Shown here piece by piece: positions 17,298-24,036 of a DNA stretch of 64,000 nucleotides (position 1 is the first letter of the stretch; every line of letters begins with the position of its first letter). Under the pieces are notes generated by a model. The model searched no databases and was not told the DNA's origin. It saw nothing but the letters and a program-made list of their open reading frames with translations. This DNA is from Candidatus Poribacteria bacterium (GTDB lineage Bacteria > Poribacteria > WGA-4E > WGA-3G). The translations under genes and the position numbers were made by a program. Location of the stretch: NCBI GenBank assembly GCA_009839745.1, contig VXPE01000052.1, positions 1 through 64,000 on the forward strand, in the 5' to 3' direction.

Positions 17298-17645
17298 CTA
17301 CCATATCACGCGAACCTTACTCTTCTTCGCTTCTGCAGAAACCATTACCTCGTAATCTAATATATCTTTCTCAAACTCCATACGAAGCACGCCATTTGGA
17401 TCCGTTTGGAAACTCATACGTCCACCTTCAACCCATCGGAATTTTAAGAGTCCAAACGGAACCGATTCCCCCTGCCGTGTGAGGATTTGAAACTGAACCT
17501 TCTGTCCAGGCAACTCACGGACATGGGTTTTGAGAAATGACCCGAGTTCAAATGCCTCTTCAAATTCAATGTGGTTTGGGGAGGAACACCCCACGACACC
17601 GAGCCAGACTGAAAATACTATCAGGTAACTGTATTTTGAAATCAT
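17298..17645 (-). CDS. Small lipoprotein with GSFRV-type beta domain
   Basis: A 115-aa lipoprotein: signal peptide then lipobox VVGC (Cys at about 20). The mature part reads VQFQILTRQGESVPFGLLKF..SFQTDPNGVLRMEFE, which lines up with the C-terminal domain of the cytochrome-like protein at 13908-15011 (LQVISKGGKRLASQSLCF..SFRVQTNPTGHLGLSLD). It probably folds as a small beta sandwich on the periplasmic face of a membrane. The start follows GGAGGTTAACAGAAA. It belongs to the same minus-strand redox operon. No enzyme motif is visible, so a structural or partner-binding role is most likely. Confidence 0.7.
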   Translation of the reverse strand: MISKYSYLIVFSVWLGVVGCSSPNHIEFEEAFELGSFLKTHVRELPGQKVQFQILTRQGESVPFGLLKFRWVEGGRMSFQTDPNGVLRMEFEKDILDYEVMVSAEAKKSKVRVIW

Positions 17646-17814
17646 TTTCTGTTAACCTCCTATCGTGAATTTTAGAATGAATTAGACAGTGTAGGCGAGG
17701 TTAGGAACTTTGCCCACACGTTAAGAAACGATTTTTGCTTGGAGTTTACCAAGGGTCTACTTATTTATCAGATTTGCCATAAATGGTTCTCAGATCTGTT
17801 GACGACTTCCTTTT

Positions 17815-18282
17815 TCATCGAATGGGTTGTGAAGCGATTTCAAAGAATTGTAGTCCTATTTCTAATCCATCAAGTGTTGCTACCTGAACATGGCTAAAGA
17901 GTGTCTCCTCATCCATGTAGATAACCACTCGACCAAGATCGTCGGATTGAACTCGAAAGGATCCGCGTTCCCACGAAACACGGGCTATTTTACGAGGCGT
18001 TCTTTTCAACTTCGTTGGAGGTTTCGTGTGTTTGAGTGCATTGATATTGGACACGCTGGGAACCGCCATGATTTGGCAGACGAGCGGATCTATACTCGGT
18101 TCAAACATGCCGGCTTTCAAGCGATGGTAGAGATCCTCTGTGACATCTTTCGCCTTCCCAAAGTCGCTGATGTCTTTTGGTTTATTCCCACATCCGCTCC
18201 AGATAAGTGCTATGATGCCTATGAGGAGTGCCAATGCCTTACCGGGGTGGCGAAATGAGTTCGTGGCAGTTATCATATCCAT
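17815..18282 (-). CDS. Lipoprotein with GSFRV-type beta domain
   Basis: 155 aa. Signal peptide KALALLIGIIALIWSGC with a lipobox cysteine at about 31, then a linker, then a C-terminal domain (VSWERGSFRVQSDDLGRVVIYMDEE..HVQVAT) clearly related to the last 90 residues of the protein at 13908-15011. Its first 44 bp overlap the 3' end of the cytochrome-like gene at 18239, so translation is coupled. Together, the upstream gene and this one equal the single fused protein encoded at 13908-15011. The 17646-17814 spacer downstream contains no gene that I can see. Confidence 0.7.
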   Translation of the reverse strand: MDMITATNSFRHPGKALALLIGIIALIWSGCGNKPKDISDFGKAKDVTEDLYHRLKAGMFEPSIDPLVCQIMAVPSVSNINALKHTKPPTKLKRTPRKIARVSWERGSFRVQSDDLGRVVIYMDEETLFSHVQVATLDGLEIGLQFFEIASQPIR

Positions 18283-19108
18283 GGCAAGAGGTACATCCTT
18301 GTGCTAATGTTGTGATGCCTTCAATAACAGGGTGAATCAGTTCTGGGACATCAAATACTGTGTCTTGTCCGTAGGATGCAAGTTCCAAAACTTCGTTGGG
18401 TGTGCTCACTCGGACAATTCCCAAGGGCCGGATTTTGGGGTTTACCCAGATTTCTATTGGGGCGGAATTCGTCCCAAACTCAACACGGTAGTGAATACAA
18501 TCGAACAGACCCGCTGGGGTTTTCGTTTCACTTTCCTCCAGTTTGACGAGGGTCGCTAAGGGAGTGGAAACTTGTTGACAAAAATCATCTCGCCTGGGAA
18601 CATAATTCCTCACAAAATGAAATCGCGGGGTTTCAGAGGTGATACGTAGATCCGTGGGCGAGACTAACCGATAGATATCCTTGGGGATCGCACGAAAAAA
18701 AGCGAGGCCCGTTTTTCGCATCCAGTAACGACTCTGTCCCAATGTGCTTAGTTCTCCGATAATATGAAATTTCACATCCCTCGCAGACAAACGCGCTTGC
18801 ATTGCATCGGACTTGAAATGTTGCTCCAGTAGAGATGAGACTATAGCAGACTTTTGGTTGTATTGATATTCCGCATAGTCCCCGATTTGCCACTGTTTTA
18901 CCCCCAGTTGAGAGGGTGAGATTAAATTCAGTGTATAGGCGATATCGTCCGTAGGGCATTCTCGGACTCCAACATCTTCATAAGAAGCTCCTTTTAAAAC
19001 AGAGAGGCTGACTAAGAGAGCACCTGCAAGGCATACGGAGATGAGGAGGCTCATTCGCCACCCTTGAAGGTTTTGGTGAAGGAGATTTTTGAGTTTGTTT
19101 CCCTGCAT
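18239..19108 (-). CDS. Monoheme c-type cytochrome-like protein
   Basis: 289 aa from the ATG at 19108 (SD GAGAGGAC). A membrane anchor (LLISVCLAGALLVSLSVL) is followed by a domain with QLGVKQWQIGD, RYWMRKTGLAFF, GLFDCIHYRVEF and IEIWVNPKIRPLGIVRV, each with a counterpart in the protein at 13908-15011. A single CTSCH heme motif (C272-H276) lies near the C-terminus, closely followed by CHE. Unlike its paralog it stops soon after the heme motif; the missing C-terminal domain is encoded by the overlapping lipoprotein gene downstream. Likely a periplasmic electron carrier anchored in the inner membrane. Confidence 0.72.
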   Translation of the reverse strand: MQGNKLKNLLHQNLQGWRMSLLISVCLAGALLVSLSVLKGASYEDVGVRECPTDDIAYTLNLISPSQLGVKQWQIGDYAEYQYNQKSAIVSSLLEQHFKSDAMQARLSARDVKFHIIGELSTLGQSRYWMRKTGLAFFRAIPKDIYRLVSPTDLRITSETPRFHFVRNYVPRRDDFCQQVSTPLATLVKLEESETKTPAGLFDCIHYRVEFGTNSAPIEIWVNPKIRPLGIVRVSTPNEVLELASYGQDTVFDVPELIHPVIEGITTLAQGCTSCHGYDNCHELISPPR

Positions 19109-19124
19109 AATATCTGTCCTCTCA

Positions 19125-19889
19125 TCACTGCGTGCTGCTATTTGGGGGCCAGGGGGCAACTGTTTTAGGAACGAGTTCTTTGCGTCGCTTATCAACGAAC
19201 GGCAATACAAATTGCTTCTCTGTTGCTTTCTTTGGTACTACCACTATTGTTGCTGTCTGTTCGCCAAGAATTTCATGCCAGACACGAATTGTGTGAGTGC
19301 CGGCAGGAACATTCTCCAGTCTAAAAACCCCTTCTTCATCTGTGACAGTGTAAAATGGGTGTGTGAAGACCAAGATGTAGGCTTTCATCCATGTATGTGT
19401 ATCGCACTCTACGCGATAGGTGCCTGCCCATCTGAACTTCCGCTTGAACTTCTGATTCGGATTCAAAAGGGTTATATTGAAGATAGTCTTTTGATTGTTC
19501 CACCACCCGTGTGGGTTATGTGTTACCTTATCACCGCTGTTGAGCATCAAATAATTCTCGAGTCGCGTTGCTTGAACGCGTGGATGAAACCGACACCCTC
19601 GACTCTGAAGATGTATAGGGGTAGGCAGTTTTCCAGCGGTGGGGACCTCCGTTTGCCAGTCCAGGGATACCACTGCCCCCTGAATGCCTCGGTTTTGAAC
19701 CATCAGTACAGCATCTGTCAAGGTTTCCCCGCAAAATTCAACGTTTTTATCTACTGCAATTTGGGGTAATGCTGGTGGCTCTCTGTCTAAAAAAATTTTG
19801 CCAGTAATTCTGCCTGTGCCTTCGTCAGCGGGTAGAAGTCCGGCATAGATTAGCAGAAAATTGAGAAGTAAAAAAGATGTGTGTTTCAT
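19125..19889 (-). CDS. Secreted cupredoxin-like / carboxypeptidase-regulatory-like protein
   Basis: A 254-aa exported protein (signal peptide about 1-20). The first half reads as an Ig-like beta domain; the C-terminal part has VTDEEGVFRLENVPAGTHTI, typical of carboxypeptidase-regulatory-like folds. In between, H124 (in HNPH), C162, H165 and M168 (CDTHTWM) give the His-Cys-His-Met set used by blue-copper proteins, although the Cys-His-Met spacing is tighter than in plastocyanin. Such proteins often sit beside cytochrome c peroxidases, as here: its start overlaps the stop of the di-heme peroxidase gene (ATGA). The CxxCH protein follows 16 bp downstream. Copper-dependent electron transfer is likely but unproven. 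Confidence 0.65.
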   Translation of the reverse strand: MKHTSFLLLNFLLIYAGLLPADEGTGRITGKIFLDREPPALPQIAVDKNVEFCGETLTDAVLMVQNRGIQGAVVSLDWQTEVPTAGKLPTPIHLQSRGCRFHPRVQATRLENYLMLNSGDKVTHNPHGWWNNQKTIFNITLLNPNQKFKRKFRWAGTYRVECDTHTWMKAYILVFTHPFYTVTDEEGVFRLENVPAGTHTIRVWHEILGEQTATIVVVPKKATEKQFVLPFVDKRRKELVPKTVAPWPPNSSTQ

Positions 19890-20896
19890 TGTGCAAGTCC
19901 CTTGAGTTCTTCAACCGTCACTGAAAAAACTGGACCGGTAAGACTTTTCAAAAAAGCCAGTAAATCCGCTTTTTCTGCGTCGGTGAGTTCAATAGGTTTC
20001 ATTTCTTTGTCGAGGTTGAGGTTAGGACGACCTCCTTGGTCGTAAAATGCGATAACATCTTCAAGGCGTGCTAAGCTGCCGTCGTGCATATAAGGCGCTG
20101 TTAGTTCAATGTTTCTCAAGGAGGGTGTTTTGAACTTGCCAAAATCAGCGGAATCGCCCGTCACCGCGGCACGTCCCGCATCCTGCTGACCCGCACCTTC
20201 ACCAGCGCCGATGTTGTGAAATTGCTCGTCTGTAAAATTAGTGCCGATGTGACATGTGTTACATCTCGCTTTGCCTCGAAACAGGACGAGTCCTCTCGCG
20301 GCACTCTCACTCAGAGCAGGTTTCTCGCCCTCCCACTCATACCGATCAAAAGCCGTTTCGCCCGTGAGGAGTGTCCGTTCAAAACAGGCAATGGCTTTGC
20401 CGACACTCTCTACTGAGGGCTCAGAGGTTCCAAATGCCTCATAAAAGAGGTTTTGATAAGTTGCATCTGTCTTCAATCTTTGCAGGAGCAAGTTTTCGTT
20501 CATCCCCATCTCGTCGGGATTGAAGAGGGGTCCCAATGCTTGAGATTCCAATGTTGCCGCGCGGCCATCCCAGAATTGGGCATTCCCATAGAGCCGATTC
20601 ACAAGGGTTGGCACGTTTCGGCTACCTTTCCGCCCTGAGACTCCTTCAGTAACAGCCAACCCATTTGAAAAACCTTGCCCTGGGTCATGACACGTCGCAC
20701 AACTGAGGCTTCCATCAAGACTCAACTGTTTGTCAAAAAAGAGGCGTTTACCGAGTCTGACTTTTTCCGCAGTTATCGGGTTGTCTATTGGAATCTCAAA
20801 ATCGGGCTCAAGCCCTAAGGGCCAGTCACCCTCTGGTATATTTCCCTCCCCTTTTGAGAGACTAAAGATGAATAAAAAAATCAAGAAAACTTTCAT
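19886..20896 (-). CDS. Di-heme cytochrome c peroxidase (CcpA/MauG family)
   Basis: A 336-aa secreted protein with a short signal peptide and two heme c motifs, CATCH (66-70) and CNTCH (212-216), spaced as in bacterial cytochrome c peroxidases. Family landmarks include LGKRLFFDKQLS before the first heme, RNVPTLVN and QFWDGRA after it, and KFKTPSLRNIELTAPYMHDG near the end, the last carrying the methionine and histidine that fit the distal heme pocket. It would reduce hydrogen peroxide in the periplasm, or, as MauG-like members do, modify a partner protein. It overlaps the cupredoxin-like gene by 4 bp, which suggests that they function together. Confidence 0.9.
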   Translation of the reverse strand: MKVFLIFLFIFSLSKGEGNIPEGDWPLGLEPDFEIPIDNPITAEKVRLGKRLFFDKQLSLDGSLSCATCHDPGQGFSNGLAVTEGVSGRKGSRNVPTLVNRLYGNAQFWDGRAATLESQALGPLFNPDEMGMNENLLLQRLKTDATYQNLFYEAFGTSEPSVESVGKAIACFERTLLTGETAFDRYEWEGEKPALSESAARGLVLFRGKARCNTCHIGTNFTDEQFHNIGAGEGAGQQDAGRAAVTGDSADFGKFKTPSLRNIELTAPYMHDGSLARLEDVIAFYDQGGRPNLNLDKEMKPIELTDAEKADLLAFLKSLTGPVFSVTVEELKGLAQ

Positions 20897-20925
20897 TTAT
20901 CAAAACCTCTATGATATGGAGATGC

Positions 20926-20947
20926 GGGGAAACCGTAAAGTTTCCCC
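20926..20947. repeat. Intergenic hairpin GGGGAAAC/GTTTCCCC
   Basis: A perfect 8-bp stem with a 6-base loop between the peroxidase gene and the 59-aa gene. No T tract, so it is not a clear terminator. It may stabilise or process the operon mRNA. Three GGGTTA units follow at about 20959-20977. Confidence 0.5.
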
Positions 20948-20973
20948 GGCATACTTAGGGGTTAGGGTTAGGG

Positions 20974-21153
20974 TTAGTCCGTATATGTTTCTATCCCGAA
21001 ATGTACACTACCTACCCCAATGTAAGTCTCGCTGGTATGATGTGACTGAGCCAAGCTGTCGGTATCAAAACTGCCTATCATAAGCATCGCGCCAAAAATC
21101 AACGCGGCTGTGAGTAGAGTAACTTGGACGATACGTCGAAACTTTGCTAACAT
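20974..21153 (-). CDS. Small secreted or membrane protein, 59 aa
   Basis: A reading frame from the ATG at 21153 to the TAA at 20974-20976. SD GGAGG stands 10 bp before the ATG. The sequence begins MLAKFRRIVQVTLLTAALIF, a basic start followed by a hydrophobic stretch, and passes DSLAQS (a possible signal-peptidase site) to a short polar tail. It is the first gene after the sigma-28-like element at 21309-21343, followed by the peroxidase, cupredoxin-like and cytochrome-like genes on the same strand. No family is recognised. It may be a leader or a small subunit of the redox complex. Confidence 0.6.
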   Translation of the reverse strand: MLAKFRRIVQVTLLTAALIFGAMLMIGSFDTDSLAQSHHTSETYIGVGSVHFGIETYTD

Positions 21154-21308
21154 GAGAATTTACCTCCATTGGAGCATCTATACTGATGGGTGTTTAAGCA
21201 AACTTGTTGATGCTCCATAAATTGCGCTATTCTATAGCACAGACCTGTTTAACTTGCTGTAGTTTCCAAACTTCATAGAAGGAACTATGTGGATAATTCT
21301 CTCTATGC

Positions 21309-21343
21309 TTAATTATATGTAGCCGAGACGGAAACCTTTAGTT
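21309..21343 (-). promoter_or_regulatory. 35-bp sigma-28-like promoter element, copy 2
   Basis: On the minus strand AACTAAAGGTTT then GGCTACATATAATTAA, the same gapless layout as at 11266-11300 and 22897-22931. It lies 156 bp upstream of the 59-aa gene that begins the redox operon. The rest of 21154-21639 holds a MITE-like element and a terminator. Confidence 0.5.
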
Positions 21344-21404
21344 ATAAATAACCCAAGTTGCCACTTACTTATACACATAGCACTCCGCTGGAGTGCAAGC
21401 GGTA

Positions 21405-21540
21405 ATACCAATTCTGATTGATGATTCTTCTTAAAAAGGAATACTGTTTTGAGTTACGCCCAGTGCGGTTAGGAAACCGCGCCTACTGGGATCTGGATGA
21501 ATATCTCGGTTAATGCGATATAAACTTTTAGAGATGCTAT
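21405..21540 (-). mobile_element. MITE-like element, copy B
   Basis: 136 bp. The left end ATACCAATTCTGATTGATG and the right end (ATAGCATCTCTAAAAG then TTTATATCGCATTAACCG on the minus strand) match copies A and C. Inside is the perfect palindrome GCGGTT-AGGA-AACCGC (21465-21480), also found in the hairpin at 43656-43709. There is no reading frame. Confidence 0.6.
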
Positions 21541-21583
21541 TAGATGGTGTGAAAGGTTGCATTATTTCTAAAAAGAACCGCAT

Positions 21584-21616
21584 AAAAAAACGGGGGTGAT
21601 TTTACCACCCCCGTTT
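21584..21616 (-). terminator. Rho-independent terminator of the STAS gene
   Basis: On the minus strand AAACGGGGGTG, a 7-base loop, CACCCCCGTTT and a run of T. It sits 24 bp past the stop of the STAS gene. Confidence 0.9.
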
Positions 21617-21639
21617 AACATTTCACAGAATTTTGGGTT

Positions 21640-21981
21640 TTAAGCGGAGAGTCTTGAAACCGCAGCAGCCTCATTATCGAAACGTTCAAAGAGGCTCACG
21701 AGTCGACTCATAACAATTAGGTTACCGATGTGTTTGCTGACATTGATAACCCCGACCCGTCCTTTTTTTCGCGCGACAACGGCACGTGCTTTCATCATCA
21801 CACCGAGGCCTGTGCTGTCGACCTTGTTGACGTGCTCAAAATTGATGAGAATACGGGGTGTATCGGAACCCTCTATCTGCGGCGAGATTTCCGCCCATAA
21901 TTCTGATGCTGAGGATCCCATTATTTTCCCTTTAGGTTCTAAAATCGTGATGCCATTCTCTCTACGAACTTTAGTGGTCAT
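21640..21981 (-). CDS. STAS-domain anti-sigma factor antagonist
   Basis: A 113-aa single-domain protein of the SpoIIAA/RsbV family. The phosphorylation site is VDSTGLG with serine 56, preceded by the usual strand RILINFEHVNKV. The whole length is a STAS fold; there is no membrane segment. In known systems the unphosphorylated form binds the anti-sigma kinase and frees the sigma factor, and a SpoIIE-like phosphatase restores it. Both such partners are close by: the membrane phosphatase at 11547-13628 and the sigma factor at 22140-22817. No RsbW-like kinase is seen here. The gene is monocistronic or the end of a short unit, with a strong terminator. Confidence 0.92.
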   Translation of the reverse strand: MTTKVRRENGITILEPKGKIMGSSASELWAEISPQIEGSDTPRILINFEHVNKVDSTGLGVMMKARAVVARKKGRVGVINVSKHIGNLIVMSRLVSLFERFDNEAAAVSRLSA

Positions 21982-22139
21982 GATTGACTCCTCTTTTTAA
22001 GTGAATGTTCCGTTGGACTTCCAGGGAACAACTTGGTTTGAAATTGAGTATTCATTGATTAAAGTGATGTAACTTGTAACGTAGGTATGAAAAGATTGAA
22101 GTATCAAAGATAACCTAAATCAACACTCCCTACATATTC

Positions 22140-22817
22140 TCATAGGTTACTGCGGCTTGCTTCAGGAACGACATCGACCCGTATTGGACATGCGTCCTCT
22201 AACAAACGCAGATATGCCTTTTTCAACTTTGCTAACGCACTTTTCGTAATTTGGCTGACGCGCCCCTCGGATACGGTCAACGCGTCGGCTATCTCTACCC
22301 CACTACAACACTCGAAGTATTTCAATCTCAAGATTTCGCGCTCTCTCTTTGAAAGTTTCGAAAGCAGTTGTGGAAGTAATTTTCGGAAGTGATCCGCTTC
22401 TATGTCCTCGACCACAGTATCTTCAAAGTTTTCGCAAGCACATGCCCCGGCAATGAGGGCCTCAACCAACGGATTTGATGCTAAATCCTCAGTAGTAGGA
22501 TCCTCCTCATCCTGTGAACAGGGCAGATATTTCATCTCTTGTCGTCTTTCAGACCACAGTCGACCACACACACGAGATTTGATAAACGTGATAAAACTCG
22601 CACCACTGACATGATCAGGATCATACTTCGGACCCTCTTCGAGAATCGTCAAGAACGCAACTTGGTAGAAATCTGCCCTTAACTTTTCTAACCGGGCGTT
22701 TCCGTAGGTAACACACTTAACGCAGTGATTTACTGAGGCTTCCGCAGAGAGCGGATCGTCAGGCACAATATAGAACGGGCACTTTGCTGAGTTGTGTGGG
22801 CCTCTATGTTCGTTCAT
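22140..22817 (-). CDS. Sigma-70 family factor with FliA/SigB-like region 4 and cysteine-bearing N-terminus
   Basis: 225 aa. The C-terminal part holds KLSKREREILRLKYFECCSG and VEIADALTVSEGRVSQITKS, where SEGRVSQ is typical of FliA/SigB/SigF region 4.2. Region 2 is less clear (ASFITFIKSRVCGRLW at about 80-100 fits the end of region 2). The first 40 residues carry C13, C32 and C35 (HCVKC), unusual for sigma factors and possibly a metal or redox site. It lies beside the STAS gene, so partner switching is likely. The sigma-28-like 35-bp element 80 bp upstream suggests autoregulation. Confidence 0.8.
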   Translation of the reverse strand: MNEHRGPHNSAKCPFYIVPDDPLSAEASVNHCVKCVTYGNARLEKLRADFYQVAFLTILEEGPKYDPDHVSGASFITFIKSRVCGRLWSERRQEMKYLPCSQDEEDPTTEDLASNPLVEALIAGACACENFEDTVVEDIEADHFRKLLPQLLSKLSKREREILRLKYFECCSGVEIADALTVSEGRVSQITKSALAKLKKAYLRLLEDACPIRVDVVPEASRSNL

Positions 22818-22896
22818 GGGTGTTCCCCTTTCAGATGTAAAGTCAATGAAAAAGAAAATTTATGGATTTCGTGAATACCATATATCCTATCCTTGC

Positions 22897-22931
22897 TTAA
22901 CTATATACCGCCAAACCCAAAACCTTTAGTT
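22897..22931 (-). promoter_or_regulatory. 35-bp sigma-28-like promoter element, copy 3
   Basis: On the minus strand AACTAAAGGTTTTGGG then GGCGGTATATAGTTAA. TAAAG-TTT and GCGGTATA come closest of the three copies to the sigma-28 consensus (TAAAGTTT, GCCGATAA), though the spacer is about 2 bp shorter. It lies upstream of the sigma-factor gene. Between 22932 and 23255 I see no gene. Confidence 0.5.
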
Positions 22932-23255
22932 TTTTTTCAAAAAATATGAGTTTAACGTGAGGACTTACCTTCTAACGCAACCATCAAAAAAAAACGAAAC
23001 TAAACTATCAGGGTAAAACGTTCTGATGTCCCTCTATGAACCCTTTTAAGCAAGTTTCGTGCCAATTCCTAAAATAAACGTCTTTTTGCTCCCAAATTTG
23101 TTAGAACTTCAAGCGTCTATTTGAGAAGAGAATCGCCTAAAATACACGGACGGCTTAGCTTGTTAGATCCATTAACAGCGTTTCCTTCTCCTTAAAAATA
23201 AAATATTATTGCCGCAGAGATGGAACATATTCGTATGAACTCAAGGCTTGTCTAT

Positions 23256-23352
23256 ACGCAAAAATTGTAGGTTGACACGCAAAAATTGTAGGTTGACACG
23301 CAAAAATTGTAGGTTGACACGCAAAAATTGTAGGTTGACACGTAAAAAATTG
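23256..23352. repeat. 21-bp tandem repeat array
   Basis: ACGCAAAAATTGTAGGTTGAC is repeated four times exactly (23256-23339) plus a degenerate fifth start. TTGACA appears at each junction. There are no spacers, so it is not a CRISPR array. Confidence 0.9.
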
Positions 23353-23384
23353 AGCACCGCGAGGCTCTTCAACCATCGCGGTGC
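23344..23384 (-). terminator. Rho-independent terminator of the 140-aa protein gene
   Basis: On the minus strand GCACCGCGA, a 13-base loop, TCGCGGTGC then CAATTTTTTA. It lies about 120 bp past the stop of the gene at 23505 and directly abuts the 21-bp array. Confidence 0.75.
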
Positions 23385-23418
23385 TGCTTGTATAGAAAAC
23401 TGTATATACTTAATCTAA

Positions 23419-23484
23419 ACCCCAGTGGAGTAATATGTGTCTGAGAACACATAGAAGCCCGTAAATGAAGTAGTCCTATGGGGT
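23419..23484 (+). ncRNA. Structured RNA-like sequence, possible IS605 omegaRNA/right-end remnant
   Basis: An outer stem ACCCCA/TGGGGT (23419-23424 with 23479-23484) encloses the hairpin ATGTGT-CTGAGA-ACACAT (23435-23452), followed by AGAAGCCCG. Hairpin plus AGAAGCCC resembles the 3' non-coding part of IS605-type tnpB elements. No tnpB reading frame is next to it. The assignment rests on pattern memory only. Confidence 0.3.
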
Positions 23485-23504
23485 GGTGCGAGTGAAGCTG
23501 CAAT

Positions 23505-23915
23505 CTACGTGCCTGACAGTTCAGTCTTATATTCTTCAACAATTGCCGCTAAAACAGATTCAGGGATATCCTCCAACTGCGACGCTAACTCTTCTTCGAC
23601 GTTAACCATCAGGCTATGATCGAACGTCTCGCGCTCGGCACAAGGGTCGAAGTATTCACCGCGCGCTTCCAGCAAAACTGTCAAGCGTGCAGGGGTTAAC
23701 CCCTCAGAGATCCCATGCAGACTCCATGCTGTCCCTCGGTAGCCTTTCTCATAATCGTCACCGAGGTGTTTTTTTAAAATTTCTTCTCTTTCAGTGCCTT
23801 GCGCTCCGCTGTTTTCAAGTTCTTCTGCTGCGGCAATTGCGCGTGGATCCAGTTCCACTTGAAACGCAGTTGAGGCATCCGCCGCTGGGATAGGATAAAT
23901 TTTGTAGATTTCCAT
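23505..23915 (-). CDS. Hypothetical acidic protein, 136 aa
   Basis: The start at 23915 is preferred over the ATG 12 bp upstream because GGAGAACAAT precedes it. The protein begins MEIYKIYPIPAADAS, has an alpha-rich middle with ELDPRAIAAAEELENSG and a glutamate-rich C-terminal helix (NVEEELASQLEDIPESVL). There is no signal peptide or membrane segment and no recognised motif. It is isolated: a MITE/repeat-rich region lies downstream and an SDR gene ends about 110 bp upstream. Codon use looks native and it has its own terminator, so it is probably a real cytoplasmic protein of unknown function. Confidence 0.6.
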   Translation of the reverse strand: MEIYKIYPIPAADASTAFQVELDPRAIAAAEELENSGAQGTEREEILKKHLGDDYEKGYRGTAWSLHGISEGLTPARLTVLLEARGEYFDPCAERETFDHSLMVNVEEELASQLEDIPESVLAAIVEEYKTELSGT

Positions 23916-24036
23916 ATTGTTCTCCATAAGTTGCTAGCTTTATATATAGCAAGTTTTGGAAACTTGCGAGTCGCGCTAAAAAGGGCGGTCCCACGGAATA
24001 GGAGCCGCCCATTTCTCTACGTTTAGAAAATGTCTA

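Noticed and set aside
19089-19769. Plus-strand frame of 226 codons opposite the cupredoxin-like gene
   Set aside because: The minus-strand gene has a signal peptide, a metal-ligand set and operon overlap. The plus-strand product has many cysteines and no known pattern.
23256-23352. 21-bp repeats as a CRISPR array
   Set aside because: Repeats are directly adjacent without spacers, shorter than CRISPR repeats, and no cas genes are near.
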